A stretch of 21,837 bases of DNA from Candidatus Aenigmatarchaeota archaeon (GCA_027310605.1 DAIDAN010000003.1:1-21837); one strand, 5' to 3'; positions 1 through 6,094 are shown, counted from the stretch's first letter. A program made the numbers and translations. The notes: generated from the sequence alone by a model not told the origin.

Positions 1-166
1 CTCTAAAGGCTGATTCAGAACGACTATACAAATGAATTTTGAACTTTTACGGAAAGGGGGAGGGGCAAAGCCGTAAAAAGTAATGAACTAAGTTCTTTAT
101 TATATATTTATTTTTTATTTATTTTCACAAGAATGTGGAAGGCGTGGACTTGCGAGGCCATAGGAA
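1..166. other. Left-edge spacer with a G-rich-loop hairpin
   Basis: No gene is supported here. Positions 42-52 and 71-81 form an inverted repeat (ACTTTTACGG against CCGTAAAAAGT, one base different in the A/T run). It encloses a purine-rich loop containing a run of five and a run of four G. It is followed by an AT-rich stretch (about 95-125). A transcription terminator for a gene beyond the left edge, or for the minus-strand gene ending at 167, is possible, but nothing decides between them. Confidence 0.4.
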
Positions 167-637
167 TCAATCTATTAATTTTATTCTAATGCTTGTTTTT
201 GATTTTGGAACAATATTATTCCAAATATCTGAAAGAGATTTATGTATTTTGTCATCATAGGAAGGTTTATGTTCGATATTTATTTCTTCTGGCGTTGCAG
301 TTACGGTTCCTAGATGTTTTAGTCCTTCATAGATATTCCATTCAACTTTTTTGAACTCAGGCAAGCCATAATTATAAGTCTTAATATTTTCCTGCATAAG
401 GGTGATAAATCTTAAAAATTCAGAATTCTTCATTCTGTAAGTGCTTTCGATTGAGCCTGAATGTATATCTTCTTCAAACTTGAAATATTCATTCATTAAT
501 TCCGAAACCTTCTTCTCACCATCCAAGCCTGTATGAAAAAGTCCGAGCCCAACGGTTACTGTAGCGATAGTATTATCAGGCAAGAATCGAATTATTTGTT
601 TTAATTTTTCGTATCCGTCTACTGACTCGCATTTCAT
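167..637 (-). CDS. Unrecognised 156-aa soluble protein, second gene of the S8e operon
   Basis: I do not recognise a family. The 156 residues are mixed and soluble-looking, with no signal peptide, membrane segment or Cys cluster. The N-terminal part has a hydrophobic, Gly-rich stretch (TVTVGLGLFHTG, about residues 27-38), and the rest is charged and predicted mostly helical by eye. The ATG lies 6 bases downstream of the S8e stop codon on the same strand, so the two genes are almost certainly co-transcribed. Base composition is clearly more AT-rich than in rps8e, as for the other small unknown genes of this window. This fits a lineage-specific or acquired gene placed behind a ribosomal protein gene. 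Confidence 0.7.
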   Translation of the reverse strand: MKCESVDGYEKLKQIIRFLPDNTIATVTVGLGLFHTGLDGEKKVSELMNEYFKFEEDIHSGSIESTYRMKNSEFLRFITLMQENIKTYNYGLPEFKKVEWNIYEGLKHLGTVTATPEEINIEHKPSYDDKIHKSLSDIWNNIVPKSKTSIRIKLID

Positions 638-643
638 TTATTC

Positions 644-1015
644 TCACTTCTTCTCGACCAGCTTCGCGTTTATCAAGCCGTGCTGGCCGGGCCTCGATGT
701 GACGCGCGCCAGCCCGAGTTCCGTCTCGATGACCGCGCCTTTCGTGATTATGTTCATTCGCACGAAGTTCGGGTTCGCCGCGTTTTCCTTCACGGTTATT
801 ATCTTCGCGACTTTTCCGACAGGAAAAACAATCGCCTTGTCCGCCTGCAGCACGCGCACCTTGCGGTTGCCGCCCTGCGTCCTCAGGATTTTTTTCGCGG
901 AAGGCGCAAGCTTCACGGGATGGAAGTCGCCCGCAAGCTCGTAAACCTTCTTCTTCCTGCTCTTGTGGTAGGCTCCGCCTGAAGCTTTCTTGTTGCTTTT
1001 CGTTTGAGCGCGCAT
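644..1015 (-). CDS. rps8e: Ribosomal protein S8e
   Basis: Small-subunit ribosomal protein of the archaeal/eukaryotic S8e family. The family pattern is visible: a Lys/Arg-rich N-terminus with ASGGAYHKSRKKKVYEL (about residues 12-28), then KILRTQGGNRKVRVLQ (about 42-57), and a C-terminal part with GAVIETELG and SRPGQHG. The length of 123 residues is normal for archaeal S8e. I chose the ATG at 1015 because GGTGG lies 5 bases upstream. A GTG at 1024 is in frame but sits inside that ribosome binding site. The gene heads a two-gene operon with the unknown gene at 167-637 and is transcribed divergently from the LSm gene. A TATA-like box at 1124-1132 would give a leader of roughly 80 bases. Confidence 0.96.
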   Translation of the reverse strand: MRAQTKSNKKASGGAYHKSRKKKVYELAGDFHPVKLAPSAKKILRTQGGNRKVRVLQADKAIVFPVGKVAKIITVKENAANPNFVRMNIITKGAVIETELGLARVTSRPGQHGLINAKLVEKK

Positions 1016-1123
1016 AATTGCCACCGTTATGGATTCAGTTTCATTTACGCTATCTTGATTCTTTTCGCAAGCCTTATTTCTTTTTCACCGATTATCGCTC
1101 GTATCAATCTATCTCGCGTAATC

Positions 1124-1132
1124 CTTATAAAT
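1124..1132 (-). promoter_or_regulatory. Probable TATA box of the rps8e operon
   Basis: On the minus strand the sequence reads TTTATAAGG, a good archaeal TATA-like box, about 110 bases upstream of the S8e ATG. The implied leader is roughly 80 bases. No clear BRE is visible and the start site is inferred only from spacing. Confidence 0.45.
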
Positions 1133-1166
1133 GTTTGCTTCCGATTTTTTAACAATATCGAATCAA

Positions 1167-1176
1167 GCTTAAATAT
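1167..1176 (+). promoter_or_regulatory. Probable TATA box of the LSm gene
   Basis: GCTTAAATAT resembles the archaeal TATA box. Start of transcription would be near 1200, giving a leader of about 110 bases that contains the whole cruciform element at 1241-1291. Confidence 0.5.
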
Positions 1177-1240
1177 CCATTCGTTCAAAATTCCTAAAGC
1201 GATTCATATGAACTGCGCTCAAGCAGCTATAATATTTTCC

Positions 1241-1291
1241 CGCACGAAAACTTCGTTTTCGGCGCCGCCAAAAAGCGGAGCTTTTTGTGCG
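1241..1291 (+). repeat. Cruciform element, copy 1, in the LSm leader
   Basis: This is one of four related palindromic elements in the window. Layout: outer stem CGCAC/GTGCG, hairpin A (GAAAAC-TTC-GTTTTC), centre GGCGCCGCC, hairpin B (AAAAAGC-GGA-GCTTTTT). It ends 17 bases before the LSm ATG and directly before the ribosome binding site GAGGT. If transcribed it forms a multi-way junction in the mRNA leader. The other copies are at 11070-11123, 11184-11239 and 11546-11600. Confidence 0.8.
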
Positions 1292-1308
1292 TGTTAAGAG
1301 GTAATGCC

Positions 1309-1530
1309 ATGAACAATTCGAGACCCATCGATGTGCTGGAGAAAGCGCGCGGGAAGAAGGTCATAGTCAGGCTGAAGAACGGCTCGGACATTACGGGCGC
1401 GCTCCAGGCTTTCGACCTGCACCTGAACATCTGGCTCGAGGGCGCGGAGGAAAGCAGGAACGGCACATCAACGAAGCTGGGCTCCGTTCTGGTTCGCGGC
1501 GACACGATTATCCTGATATCGCCTGAGTAA
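1309..1530 (+). CDS. Archaeal Sm-like (LSm) RNA-binding protein
   Basis: 73-residue protein of the Sm/LSm fold, which forms heptameric rings that bind U-rich RNA. The Sm1 part is recognisable as RPIDVLEKARGKKVIVRLKN, followed by G-x-D/E-I-x-G-x-L-x-x-F-D (SDITGALQAFD, about residues 28-38) and NIWLEGAEE. The Sm2 part is the C-terminal LGSVLVRGDTIILIS, with the family pattern (V)RG-(D/N)-x-(I/V). I start at ATG 1309 because GAGGT is 5-9 bases upstream; an upstream in-frame ATG at 1285 lies within the palindromic element. In many archaea LSm is followed directly by L37e. Here a small unknown gene separates them. Confidence 0.95.
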   Translation: MNNSRPIDVLEKARGKKVIVRLKNGSDITGALQAFDLHLNIWLEGAEESRNGTSTKLGSVLVRGDTIILISPE

Positions 1531-1577
1531 GCGCATTTTTATTGGGGGTGATTTGAATTATTTATTCTTCTAAAAAG

Positions 1578-1772
1578 ATGAATTCTTCCGGAAAATCTGG
1601 AAGAAAAGAAAAAGCTATCGCAGCAACGCTCAAATCGTTAGATGACCTGGATAAAGAGATGTTTTTTCCTGACGGGAGATTAAGACCAAAATATGCAAAA
1701 AATTGCGAAGAGTTGCACAGGCAACTAACTTATATGTCTCCGTCTGATTGGCTCAAGCAATTTACAATATAA
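1578..1772 (+). CDS. Small unrecognised 64-aa basic protein between LSm and L37e
   Basis: Not recognised. The protein is charged, with a basic N-terminus (SGKSGRKEKAIAATLK) and a short helical C-terminal half ending in SPSDWLKQFTI. There are no Cys pairs or membrane segments. It sits between LSm and L37e, genes that are commonly adjacent in archaea, and its composition is AT-rich. A good ribosome-binding site (GGGGGTGAT, 1543-1551) precedes it, but 27 bases too far upstream to serve this ATG. That site may be what remains of the original L37e initiation region. The reading frame is plausible but short, so coding status is moderately certain. Confidence 0.5.
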   Translation: MNSSGKSGRKEKAIAATLKSLDDLDKEMFFPDGRLRPKYAKNCEELHRQLTYMSPSDWLKQFTI

Positions 1773-1891
1773 TAAAAAAATAGGCAAATCTTTTCCAACT
1801 TTCTGGACGGACTTTATTAATTCTTCAGAGGGATTTTTCATTTCAAACCAATATCAGCACAGATACGAAAAAATCGCGCATTAAAATGAAA

Positions 1892-1901
1892 CTATTTAAA
1901 C
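1892..1901 (+). promoter_or_regulatory. Probable TATA box of rpl37e
   Basis: CTATTTAAAC lies about 45-50 bases upstream of the L37e ATG at 1945, inside the 172-base gap after the small gene. It would give rpl37e its own transcript with a leader of about 20 bases, holding the ribosome-binding site GAAGTGATT. Confidence 0.5.
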
Positions 1902-1944
1902 ATTAACAGATATTGAAACCATACTAATTGTTGAAGTGATTCCC

Positions 1945-2124
1945 ATGAAAGGCGGCCCGAGTTTTGGAAAGCACAACAAGACCTCGCACATGCGCTGCAG
2001 GCGCTGCGGCCGCCATTCCTATCACATGAACCAGAAGCGCTGCTCCGCCTGCGGCTTCCCCGATGCTCGGCTGAGGAAGTTCGCCTGGCAGAACAAGACT
2101 GTGACGAGAAGGAGGAAGAAGTAA
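1945..2124 (+). CDS. rpl37e: Ribosomal protein L37e
   Basis: Zinc-ribbon protein of the archaeal/eukaryotic large ribosomal subunit, 59 residues, the usual length. The family pattern is clear: GPSFGKHNK-x-S-H near the N-terminus, the Cys pairs CRRC (about 18-21) and CSAC (about 33-36) as zinc ligands, GFPDARLRKFAW and a basic C-terminus. I chose the ATG at 1945 because GAAGTGATT is followed by three bases and the ATG, the same spacing as rps28e and others here. A GTG at 1936 would lie inside that site. The stop codon overlaps the first base of the hairpin element at 2122-2186. Confidence 0.96.
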   Translation: MKGGPSFGKHNKTSHMRCRRCGRHSYHMNQKRCSACGFPDARLRKFAWQNKTVTRRRKK

Positions 2125-2186
2125 GCCTTTTTCTTTCTTGGTATTGAACTTGTAAGAAAGAAAAACCCTTGGGAAAAAGAAAGAAT
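2122..2186 (+). repeat. Pyrimidine/purine hairpin element after rpl37e, like the tRNA T-arm introns
   Basis: The stop codon leads into TAAGC, then CTTTTTCTTTCTT, a 14-base loop, AAGAAAGAAAAA, CCCTTGGG and AAAAAGAAAG. The stem is about 12 bp and could act as a terminator for rpl37e and, on the other strand, for the membrane protein ending at 2186. The same order of blocks occurs in the T-arm intron of tRNA-Ile (minus strand from 21167 downward: TAAGC, TTTTTTCTTTC, GA, GAAAGAAAAAA, CCTTAAGG, AAAAAAGAAAG). A shorter version occurs in that of tRNA-Lys. The resemblance exceeds simple base composition because TAAGC and the small central palindrome are shared as well. Confidence 0.6.
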
Positions 2187-2536
2187 TAATTCGTATAAGA
2201 ATATCCTTCAGAAGATTCTCTAATCCATAAAACAAACCTTATTATAAGAAATGCTATGGGAAGGACTAAATAGAGAATTATATCAAAAAATCCTAATAAT
2301 CCAGACTTCAAAAATATAAATGAGCCAAACAGCCAACCAAATGTATAGATAATTCCCCAAGACCTCATTTCAGCAATTAAAACAACAATTGGAAGAATAA
2401 CAACTAAATTTAAGATAATTAAAGCATATGAAGGCAAGAAACTACTTTTTGCCAAAGTATCAATAAATAGCGATGTAATAATACCGCTTATTATCTCTTC
2501 AACTGCCCCTTTGATACCTCCTTCGGGATTATTCAT
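2186..2536 (-). CDS. Unrecognised 116-aa multi-spanning membrane protein
   Basis: No family recognised. After an acidic N-terminus (MNNPEGGIKGAVEEII) come about four hydrophobic segments, near residues 17-35, 36-56, 60-78 and 80-105. A charged C-terminal tail ends in RESSEGYSYTN. It is therefore predicted to be a small integral membrane protein. It lies downstream of two other small genes on the same strand (2585-2986 and 3034-3279), the latter also a membrane protein, and may share a transcript with them. The sequence is AT-rich relative to the neighbouring ribosomal genes. Confidence 0.65.
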   Translation of the reverse strand: MNNPEGGIKGAVEEIISGIITSLFIDTLAKSSFLPSYALIILNLVVILPIVVLIAEMRSWGIIYTFGWLFGSFIFLKSGLLGFFDIILYLVLPIAFLIIRFVLWIRESSEGYSYTN

Positions 2537-2584
2537 ATTATATCTTTACATTTATAATTTAAAAATATTATTTATGCAAGATTC

Positions 2585-2986
2585 TTATTTGTCTAATTTC
2601 TTTTTTGATAAATCCAATTCAACCATAGGTATTATTCCTTCAGGTTCTTCTGGGTACATTTGGCAGTTCAATTCAAATGAGAATCCCAGCAGCTTGAAAT
2701 TGTTTTTGTTAAGAACATTCTTTATATGTTCATAGAGTGTATCAAATACAAGTTTGTAGTATGAATGTATTTCTGATATCCTCAACATATGATTTGCAAG
2801 AATAGGGCTTCTAATCTTTAGCCAAGTAACAGTATCAGAGACTTTGTCATGCAAACTCAAATAAACGCCTTCAAAGTCATTCTGAAAAAGATTGTGGTTC
2901 AGAATTAGCTTTCTTATTTTTTCCAATTCTTTCTCTTTAGGTATTGGAGAAACAATAATGTACCAAGTTATGCCTCTTCCTTTCAT
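2585..2986 (-). CDS. Unrecognised 133-aa soluble protein
   Basis: Not recognised. Soluble, charged protein with a strand-like start (GRGITWYIIVSPIP) and a helical, Lys/Glu-rich central part. The C-terminus includes FELNCQMYPEEPEG. No membrane segment or catalytic motif is evident. I start at ATG 2986 because GAAGTG lies just upstream. An in-frame ATG at 3013 would add nine residues but has no visible ribosome-binding site. It lies between two small membrane-protein genes on the same strand. Confidence 0.6.
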   Translation of the reverse strand: MKGRGITWYIIVSPIPKEKELEKIRKLILNHNLFQNDFEGVYLSLHDKVSDTVTWLKIRSPILANHMLRISEIHSYYKLVFDTLYEHIKNVLNKNNFKLLGFSFELNCQMYPEEPEGIIPMVELDLSKKKLDK

Positions 2987-3033
2987 CAACACTTCTTTAT
3001 GATGTTTGAACATAGTTTTAGATATTTTTTCAA

Positions 3034-3279
3034 TTATATATTCTTTAATTGTTTCAGAACATATTCAATATATGTCATAATTATAATTCCAACAGCCATA
3101 ATAACAGTTGTTATAACACCAGTCATAATTCCTGTTATAATCCCTTCTATGATTCCAAATAAGATTCCTGCTGCAACGCCACCTATAATTCCTGTTATGA
3201 TTCCAACTATAGTTCCATATTTGAACGCTGTTTTGAGCAATGATATATTTGCTTCTTTGAATGTTTTTTCTTTCTTCAA
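3034..3279 (-). CDS. Glycine-zipper membrane protein, about 81 aa, probable TTG start
   Basis: After a short basic head (LKKEKTFKEANISLLKTAFK) the protein is one long hydrophobic region. Gly recurs every four residues or so (GIITGIIGG, AAGILFGIIEGIITGIMTG), a pattern typical of tightly packed or oligomerising membrane helices. It then continues IIIMTYIEYVLKQLKNI. There is no ATG at the natural beginning. The minus strand reads AAGGTGATT, three bases, then TTG at 3279, the same arrangement as the ATG starts of rpl37e and rps28e, so TTG is the likely start. The reading frame stays open upstream into the 3' end of tRNA-Lys, but that part encodes tRNA sequence and should not be counted as protein. 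Function unknown. Confidence 0.55.
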   Translation of the reverse strand: MKKEKTFKEANISLLKTAFKYGTIVGIITGIIGGVAAGILFGIIEGIITGIMTGVITTVIMAVGIIIMTYIEYVLKQLKNI

Positions 3280-3304
3280 AACAATCACCTTAAAAAATAA
3301 TAGT

Positions 3305-3582
3305 TGGTGGGCCCAACGGGATTTTCTTCCCGATTCGAATTCGCGAGCTTCTTGAGTTTCTTTTTGAACCCAAGGGCCTTTTTCTTTTCTAAAGAAAAAG
3401 GGGCTTCCCGCGGCATTTACCGGCATTCGCTCTCGGTTTTACTCATCGAAAGACAAGTCTTTCTTGTGCGGCTCTGAAATCTTTCGTAAAGAGCCGAGCG
3501 CTCTACCAGACTCCTCAAGCCATTTTCCGCAAGCGCTTTTTGCAAGCTCAATACAGAAAAGGGCTTACTGAGCTATGAGCCC
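3305..3582 (-). tRNA. tRNA-Lys(CUU) with five introns
   Basis: The exons, read on the minus strand, are 3582-3568, 3510-3489, 3438-3432, 3416-3407, 3339-3334 and 3321-3305. Together they make a 77-nt tRNA: acceptor GGGCTCA/TGGGCCC (one G-U pair), D stem GCTC/GAGC, anticodon stem CTCGG/CCGAG with loop CTCTTAA (anticodon CTT at 3491-3489), variable loop ATGCC, T stem GCGGG/CCCGT with loop TTCGAAT, A73 and encoded CCA. Introns: D loop 57 nt, anticodon loop (36/37) 50 nt, variable region (43/44) 15 nt, T arm 53/54 67 nt and T loop 59/60 12 nt. BHB helices at the junctions: CTC/GAG, GCTC/GAGT, ACCG/CGGT, CGCG/CGCG and TTC/GAA, mostly with 3-nt bulges. Boundaries can slide by a few bases where ends repeat. 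The gene for the cognate class I LysRS is at 11805-13424. Confidence 0.9.
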
Positions 3583-3799
3583 ATCAGGAAGAAGTATGAT
3601 AGGAAGAATTTAAATGCTTTCATAATTATGACTTGAATTCAAAATTCAGGACGGCTGTTAAAGCGTTCCATCGCGCGCTGTTATTAGCGTATTCTTTTCA
3701 ATTCATTCCGTATTGGGTTGTTTTATATATTGAACGACTGTTCGATTAATTGTTAACCTTCTCAAAACCTTTATTTGTTTTCTTTTCCCATATTTTCTT
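3583..3799. other. Divergent promoter spacer between tRNA-Lys and gltX, with a degenerate repeat
   Basis: The spacer holds the tRNA-Lys promoter on one strand. On the other, a box CTTTATTT (3769-3776) lies 27 bases before the gltX ATG, suggesting a leaderless gltX transcript. At 3632-3665 is a sequence (CTTGAATTCAAAATTCAGG, then ACGGCTGTTAAAGCG) that closely matches the reverse complement of 13641-13678 and more loosely parts of the spacers at 17520 and 19815. Confidence 0.5.
3608..3617 (-). promoter_or_regulatory. TATA box of tRNA-Lys
   Basis: The minus strand reads GCATTTAAAT, centred 30 bases upstream of the first tRNA base at 3582. The tRNA-Asp and tRNA-Ile genes have TATA-like boxes at exactly this distance. 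Confidence 0.6.
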
Positions 3800-5461
3800 A
3801 TGTCCGACACGGAACAGATAATCCGCAAGCACGCGCTCGCGAACGCGGTGCAGTTCTGCGGGAAAGCGGAGATAGGCTCGGTAATCGGGAAAGCGATAGC
3901 CGAGAAGCCGGAGCTGAAGGCGGACATGAACGCGCTGAAGCAGAAGGTTGCGAAAACAGTTTCAGAAGTGAACGCGCTTAATCCCGAAGAGCAGAAAAAA
4001 GAACTGGAAAAGACAGGCTGGCAGAAGATTGAAAAGGAGCAGAGAACCGGATTGCCTCCGCTGCCCGGCGCGGAAAAGGGAAAAGTAATAATGAGGATGG
4101 CGCCGAACCCGAACGGGCCGTTCCATATCGGCCACGCGAGAATGGTAATCCTGAACGACGAGTACGCAAAAATGTACAAGGGAAAATTAATTTTGCGCTT
4201 CGATGATACAGACCCGAAGAACCCGAACAAGGTTCCGATGAAGGAGGCGTACAAGTGGATGGAAGAGGACTTGGAATGGCTCGGGGTAAGATATGGAAAA
4301 GTTTTCAGGGCTTCCTCCCGTCTCCCTGTTTATTACAAACATTTTAAAAATCTTCTCGAAACCGAAAGCGCCTATGTCTGCACCTGCGGGCAGGAGGAAT
4401 GGAGCAGGCTGGTCAGGAACGAGAGAAAGGAATGTCCCTGCAAGAGCTTGAGCACAGAAGAAAATCTCAAGCGATGGAAGGATATGCTCTCGCACAAGTT
4501 GAAGGAAGGGCAGGCGGTCGGAAGGATAAAAACCGACATGGAAAAAATATCAGACCCCGCAGTAATTGATTGGGTCGCGTTCAGGATTGTTGACAAGCCG
4601 GAGCATCCTTTTGCGGGAAAGCCGCCGAAAAAAGTCTGGCCGATGCTCGACTTTGCTTCCGCTATAGATGATTACGAGTTTGGAATCACTCACATAGTGC
4701 GCGGAAAAGATTTGGCGGTTTCCGAGGCGCGCCAGAAAATACTTTACGGACATACGGGCTGGAAGTATCCCATAACAAGGGTTTATGGAAAGTTTATGAC
4801 AACGGAAGAAATGATTCTCTCGAAGAGCAAGATAGCTGAGGGAATAAAATCTGGGAAATTCTCCGGCTGGGACGACCCGCGTCTTGTAATGTTGAGAGCT
4901 TTCAGGAAGAGGGGAATCCTGCCGGAGGCGATAAGAAACTATATTTTGGGCTTGGGATTCGGCGAGTCTGAAACCACGGTTGACTTGGAGATTCTTTATT
5001 CGGAAAACCGCAAGCTCATAGACAAGACTTCCAACAGGTATTTTTTCGTTGCCGAGCCCGTTGAGATTGGGCTTGACAAATTATTGACAAAGATTGTGAA
5101 GGCGCCGCTCTATCCCGGCGGGAAAAAATTCAGGAAAATTCCGGCGAGCAAAAAAATATTTATAGAGAAGCAGGACTATGCCGCAAACCTCGGGAAGGAG
5201 GCGAGGCTTATGCATTTCTGCAACATTGTTGTTGGAAAAAAATCAACGGTCACGGGAACGGAATTGAAGAACATTCCAAAGCTGCATTGGGTTTCAAAGG
5301 GCGCGGTAAAAACAAAACTCGTGATGCCTGACGGGAAAATAATCTCGGGGCTTGCGGAGCCGTCTGCCGCGAATGTGAGGGCGGGTCAAATTGTGCAGTT
5401 CGAGCGCATCGGGTTCGCGCGCTGCTTCAGGAAAGGACTGTTCTATTTCGCGCACAAGTAA
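3800..5461 (+). CDS. gltX: Glutamyl-tRNA synthetase, archaeal type
   Basis: Charges tRNA-Glu with glutamate in the cytoplasm; in many archaea it also charges tRNA-Gln for the amidotransferase route. The 553 residues show an N-terminal helical extension of about 90 residues typical of archaeal GluRS. The class I HIGH signature follows as PNPNGPFHIGHAR (HIGH at 109-112), then LRFDDTDP (132-139), a Cys cluster CTCG...CPC (about 194-214), HIVRGKDL (298-305) and a KMSKS-like loop ILSKSKI (339-345). The C-terminal beta-barrel anticodon-binding region has the archaeal/eukaryotic rather than bacterial form. Start ATG 3800 is the first in frame and has a TATA-like box 27 bases upstream, consistent with a leaderless mRNA. 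Confidence 0.96.
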   Translation: MSDTEQIIRKHALANAVQFCGKAEIGSVIGKAIAEKPELKADMNALKQKVAKTVSEVNALNPEEQKKELEKTGWQKIEKEQRTGLPPLPGAEKGKVIMRMAPNPNGPFHIGHARMVILNDEYAKMYKGKLILRFDDTDPKNPNKVPMKEAYKWMEEDLEWLGVRYGKVFRASSRLPVYYKHFKNLLETESAYVCTCGQEEWSRLVRNERKECPCKSLSTEENLKRWKDMLSHKLKEGQAVGRIKTDMEKISDPAVIDWVAFRIVDKPEHPFAGKPPKKVWPMLDFASAIDDYEFGITHIVRGKDLAVSEARQKILYGHTGWKYPITRVYGKFMTTEEMILSKSKIAEGIKSGKFSGWDDPRLVMLRAFRKRGILPEAIRNYILGLGFGESETTVDLEILYSENRKLIDKTSNRYFFVAEPVEIGLDKLLTKIVKAPLYPGGKKFRKIPASKKIFIEKQDYAANLGKEARLMHFCNIVVGKKSTVTGTELKNIPKLHWVSKGAVKTKLVMPDGKIISGLAEPSAANVRAGQIVQFERIGFARCFRKGLFYFAHK

Positions 5462-5462
5462 G

Positions 5463-5472
5463 ATTTAAATAA
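5463..5472 (+). promoter_or_regulatory. Probable TATA box of the 5493 gene
   Basis: ATTTAAATAA immediately follows the gltX stop codon and is centred about 26 bases before the ATG at 5493, the spacing expected for a leaderless transcript. Confidence 0.45.
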
Positions 5473-5492
5473 TTTTTCTTTCATCTAAATCT

Positions 5493-6023
5493 ATGATCGA
5501 GTTTGAGATGCCAAAGAAAACTGATAAAGAAAGATATGAAAAGTTCAAGGAAGCGCTGGAAGAGTCCGACATACCTTTTGGAGAAACCTTTTCTCTGGAT
5601 ATCGAAGAAGGATGCATTTTGAATCTCGCAAAAAGAAAAGTGGAATTCCGGAATAGTCAAATGTATTTTGGATGTGTTGCGAATCCGCCGCAGTTTTCAT
5701 GCTGGACTATCGGTGACGGCATGCAAATAGCATATAAACGGAAAATGCATTCCCATGCAAAAAAAGACGGATTTTTCAAAAACGGAGTACCTGTCGTTTC
5801 CGAGATAACAAAAGCCTTAAGCGTGCCGAAAAAATATTATGAAACAATATGGTTTGAAAAGTTATCGCCGAAATATGAAAAAATAAAAATTTTCTCGGAC
5901 GTTGAAAGCTGGAAGTTTGCATTCAATGATTGTGAAATCGTCAGGGATAAAAAAGAAGACGGCGGTAATATAAAATATGCTGTAGCTGTCTTACTGGACT
6001 TTTATCAATCAAACAAACTTTAA
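5493..6023 (+). CDS. Unrecognised 176-aa protein
   Basis: No family recognised. The protein is soluble and mixed alpha/beta by eye, rich in Lys/Glu, with aromatic-rich segments (MYFGCVANPPQFSCWTIGDG, about residues 57-76). Its C-terminal part could bind a partner (SWKFAFNDCEIVRD). Three scattered Cys do not form zinc pairs. There is no signal peptide. It lies 31 bases behind gltX on the same strand but appears to have its own TATA-like box, and it is more AT-rich than gltX. Its last codons overlap the promoter of rpl7ae. Confidence 0.7.
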   Translation: MIEFEMPKKTDKERYEKFKEALEESDIPFGETFSLDIEEGCILNLAKRKVEFRNSQMYFGCVANPPQFSCWTIGDGMQIAYKRKMHSHAKKDGFFKNGVPVVSEITKALSVPKKYYETIWFEKLSPKYEKIKIFSDVESWKFAFNDCEIVRDKKEDGGNIKYAVAVLLDFYQSNKL

Positions 6024-6027
6024 ATAG
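6018..6027 (+). promoter_or_regulatory. TATA box of the rpl7ae operon
   Basis: CTTTAAATAG overlaps the stop codon of the preceding gene and is about 70-77 bases upstream of the L7Ae ATG, implying a leader of about 45-50 bases. The ribosome-binding site GGGTGATGAGTT directly precedes the ATG. Confidence 0.55.
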
Positions 6028-6094
6028 GTTATAGGCTAAGTTTAAATCAAAATAGAATACGAACCGACAAATAATAAAAATTGGGTGATGAGTT

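Noticed and set aside
3280..3426. N-terminal extension of the glycine-zipper frame to 130 residues
   Set aside because: This part is encoded by tRNA-Lys exons and introns and lies upstream of the ribosome-binding site.
3412..3431. A long variable arm making the minus-strand tRNA a type II tRNA (Ser/Leu)
   Set aside because: The 20-base segment fits a 15-nt BHB intron (ACCG/CGGT) leaving a normal 5-nt variable loop, and anticodon and body match tRNA-Lys.
3305..3582. Split (trans-spliced) tRNA halves as in Nanoarchaeum
   Set aside because: All exons of each tRNA lie in order in cis within 208-420 bp, downstream of one promoter, so cis introns explain them.
3703..4254. A 183-codon minus-strand frame over the start of gltX
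   Set aside because: It is antisense to the strongly supported GluRS gene and has low-complexity Phe/Ser/Ala sequence.
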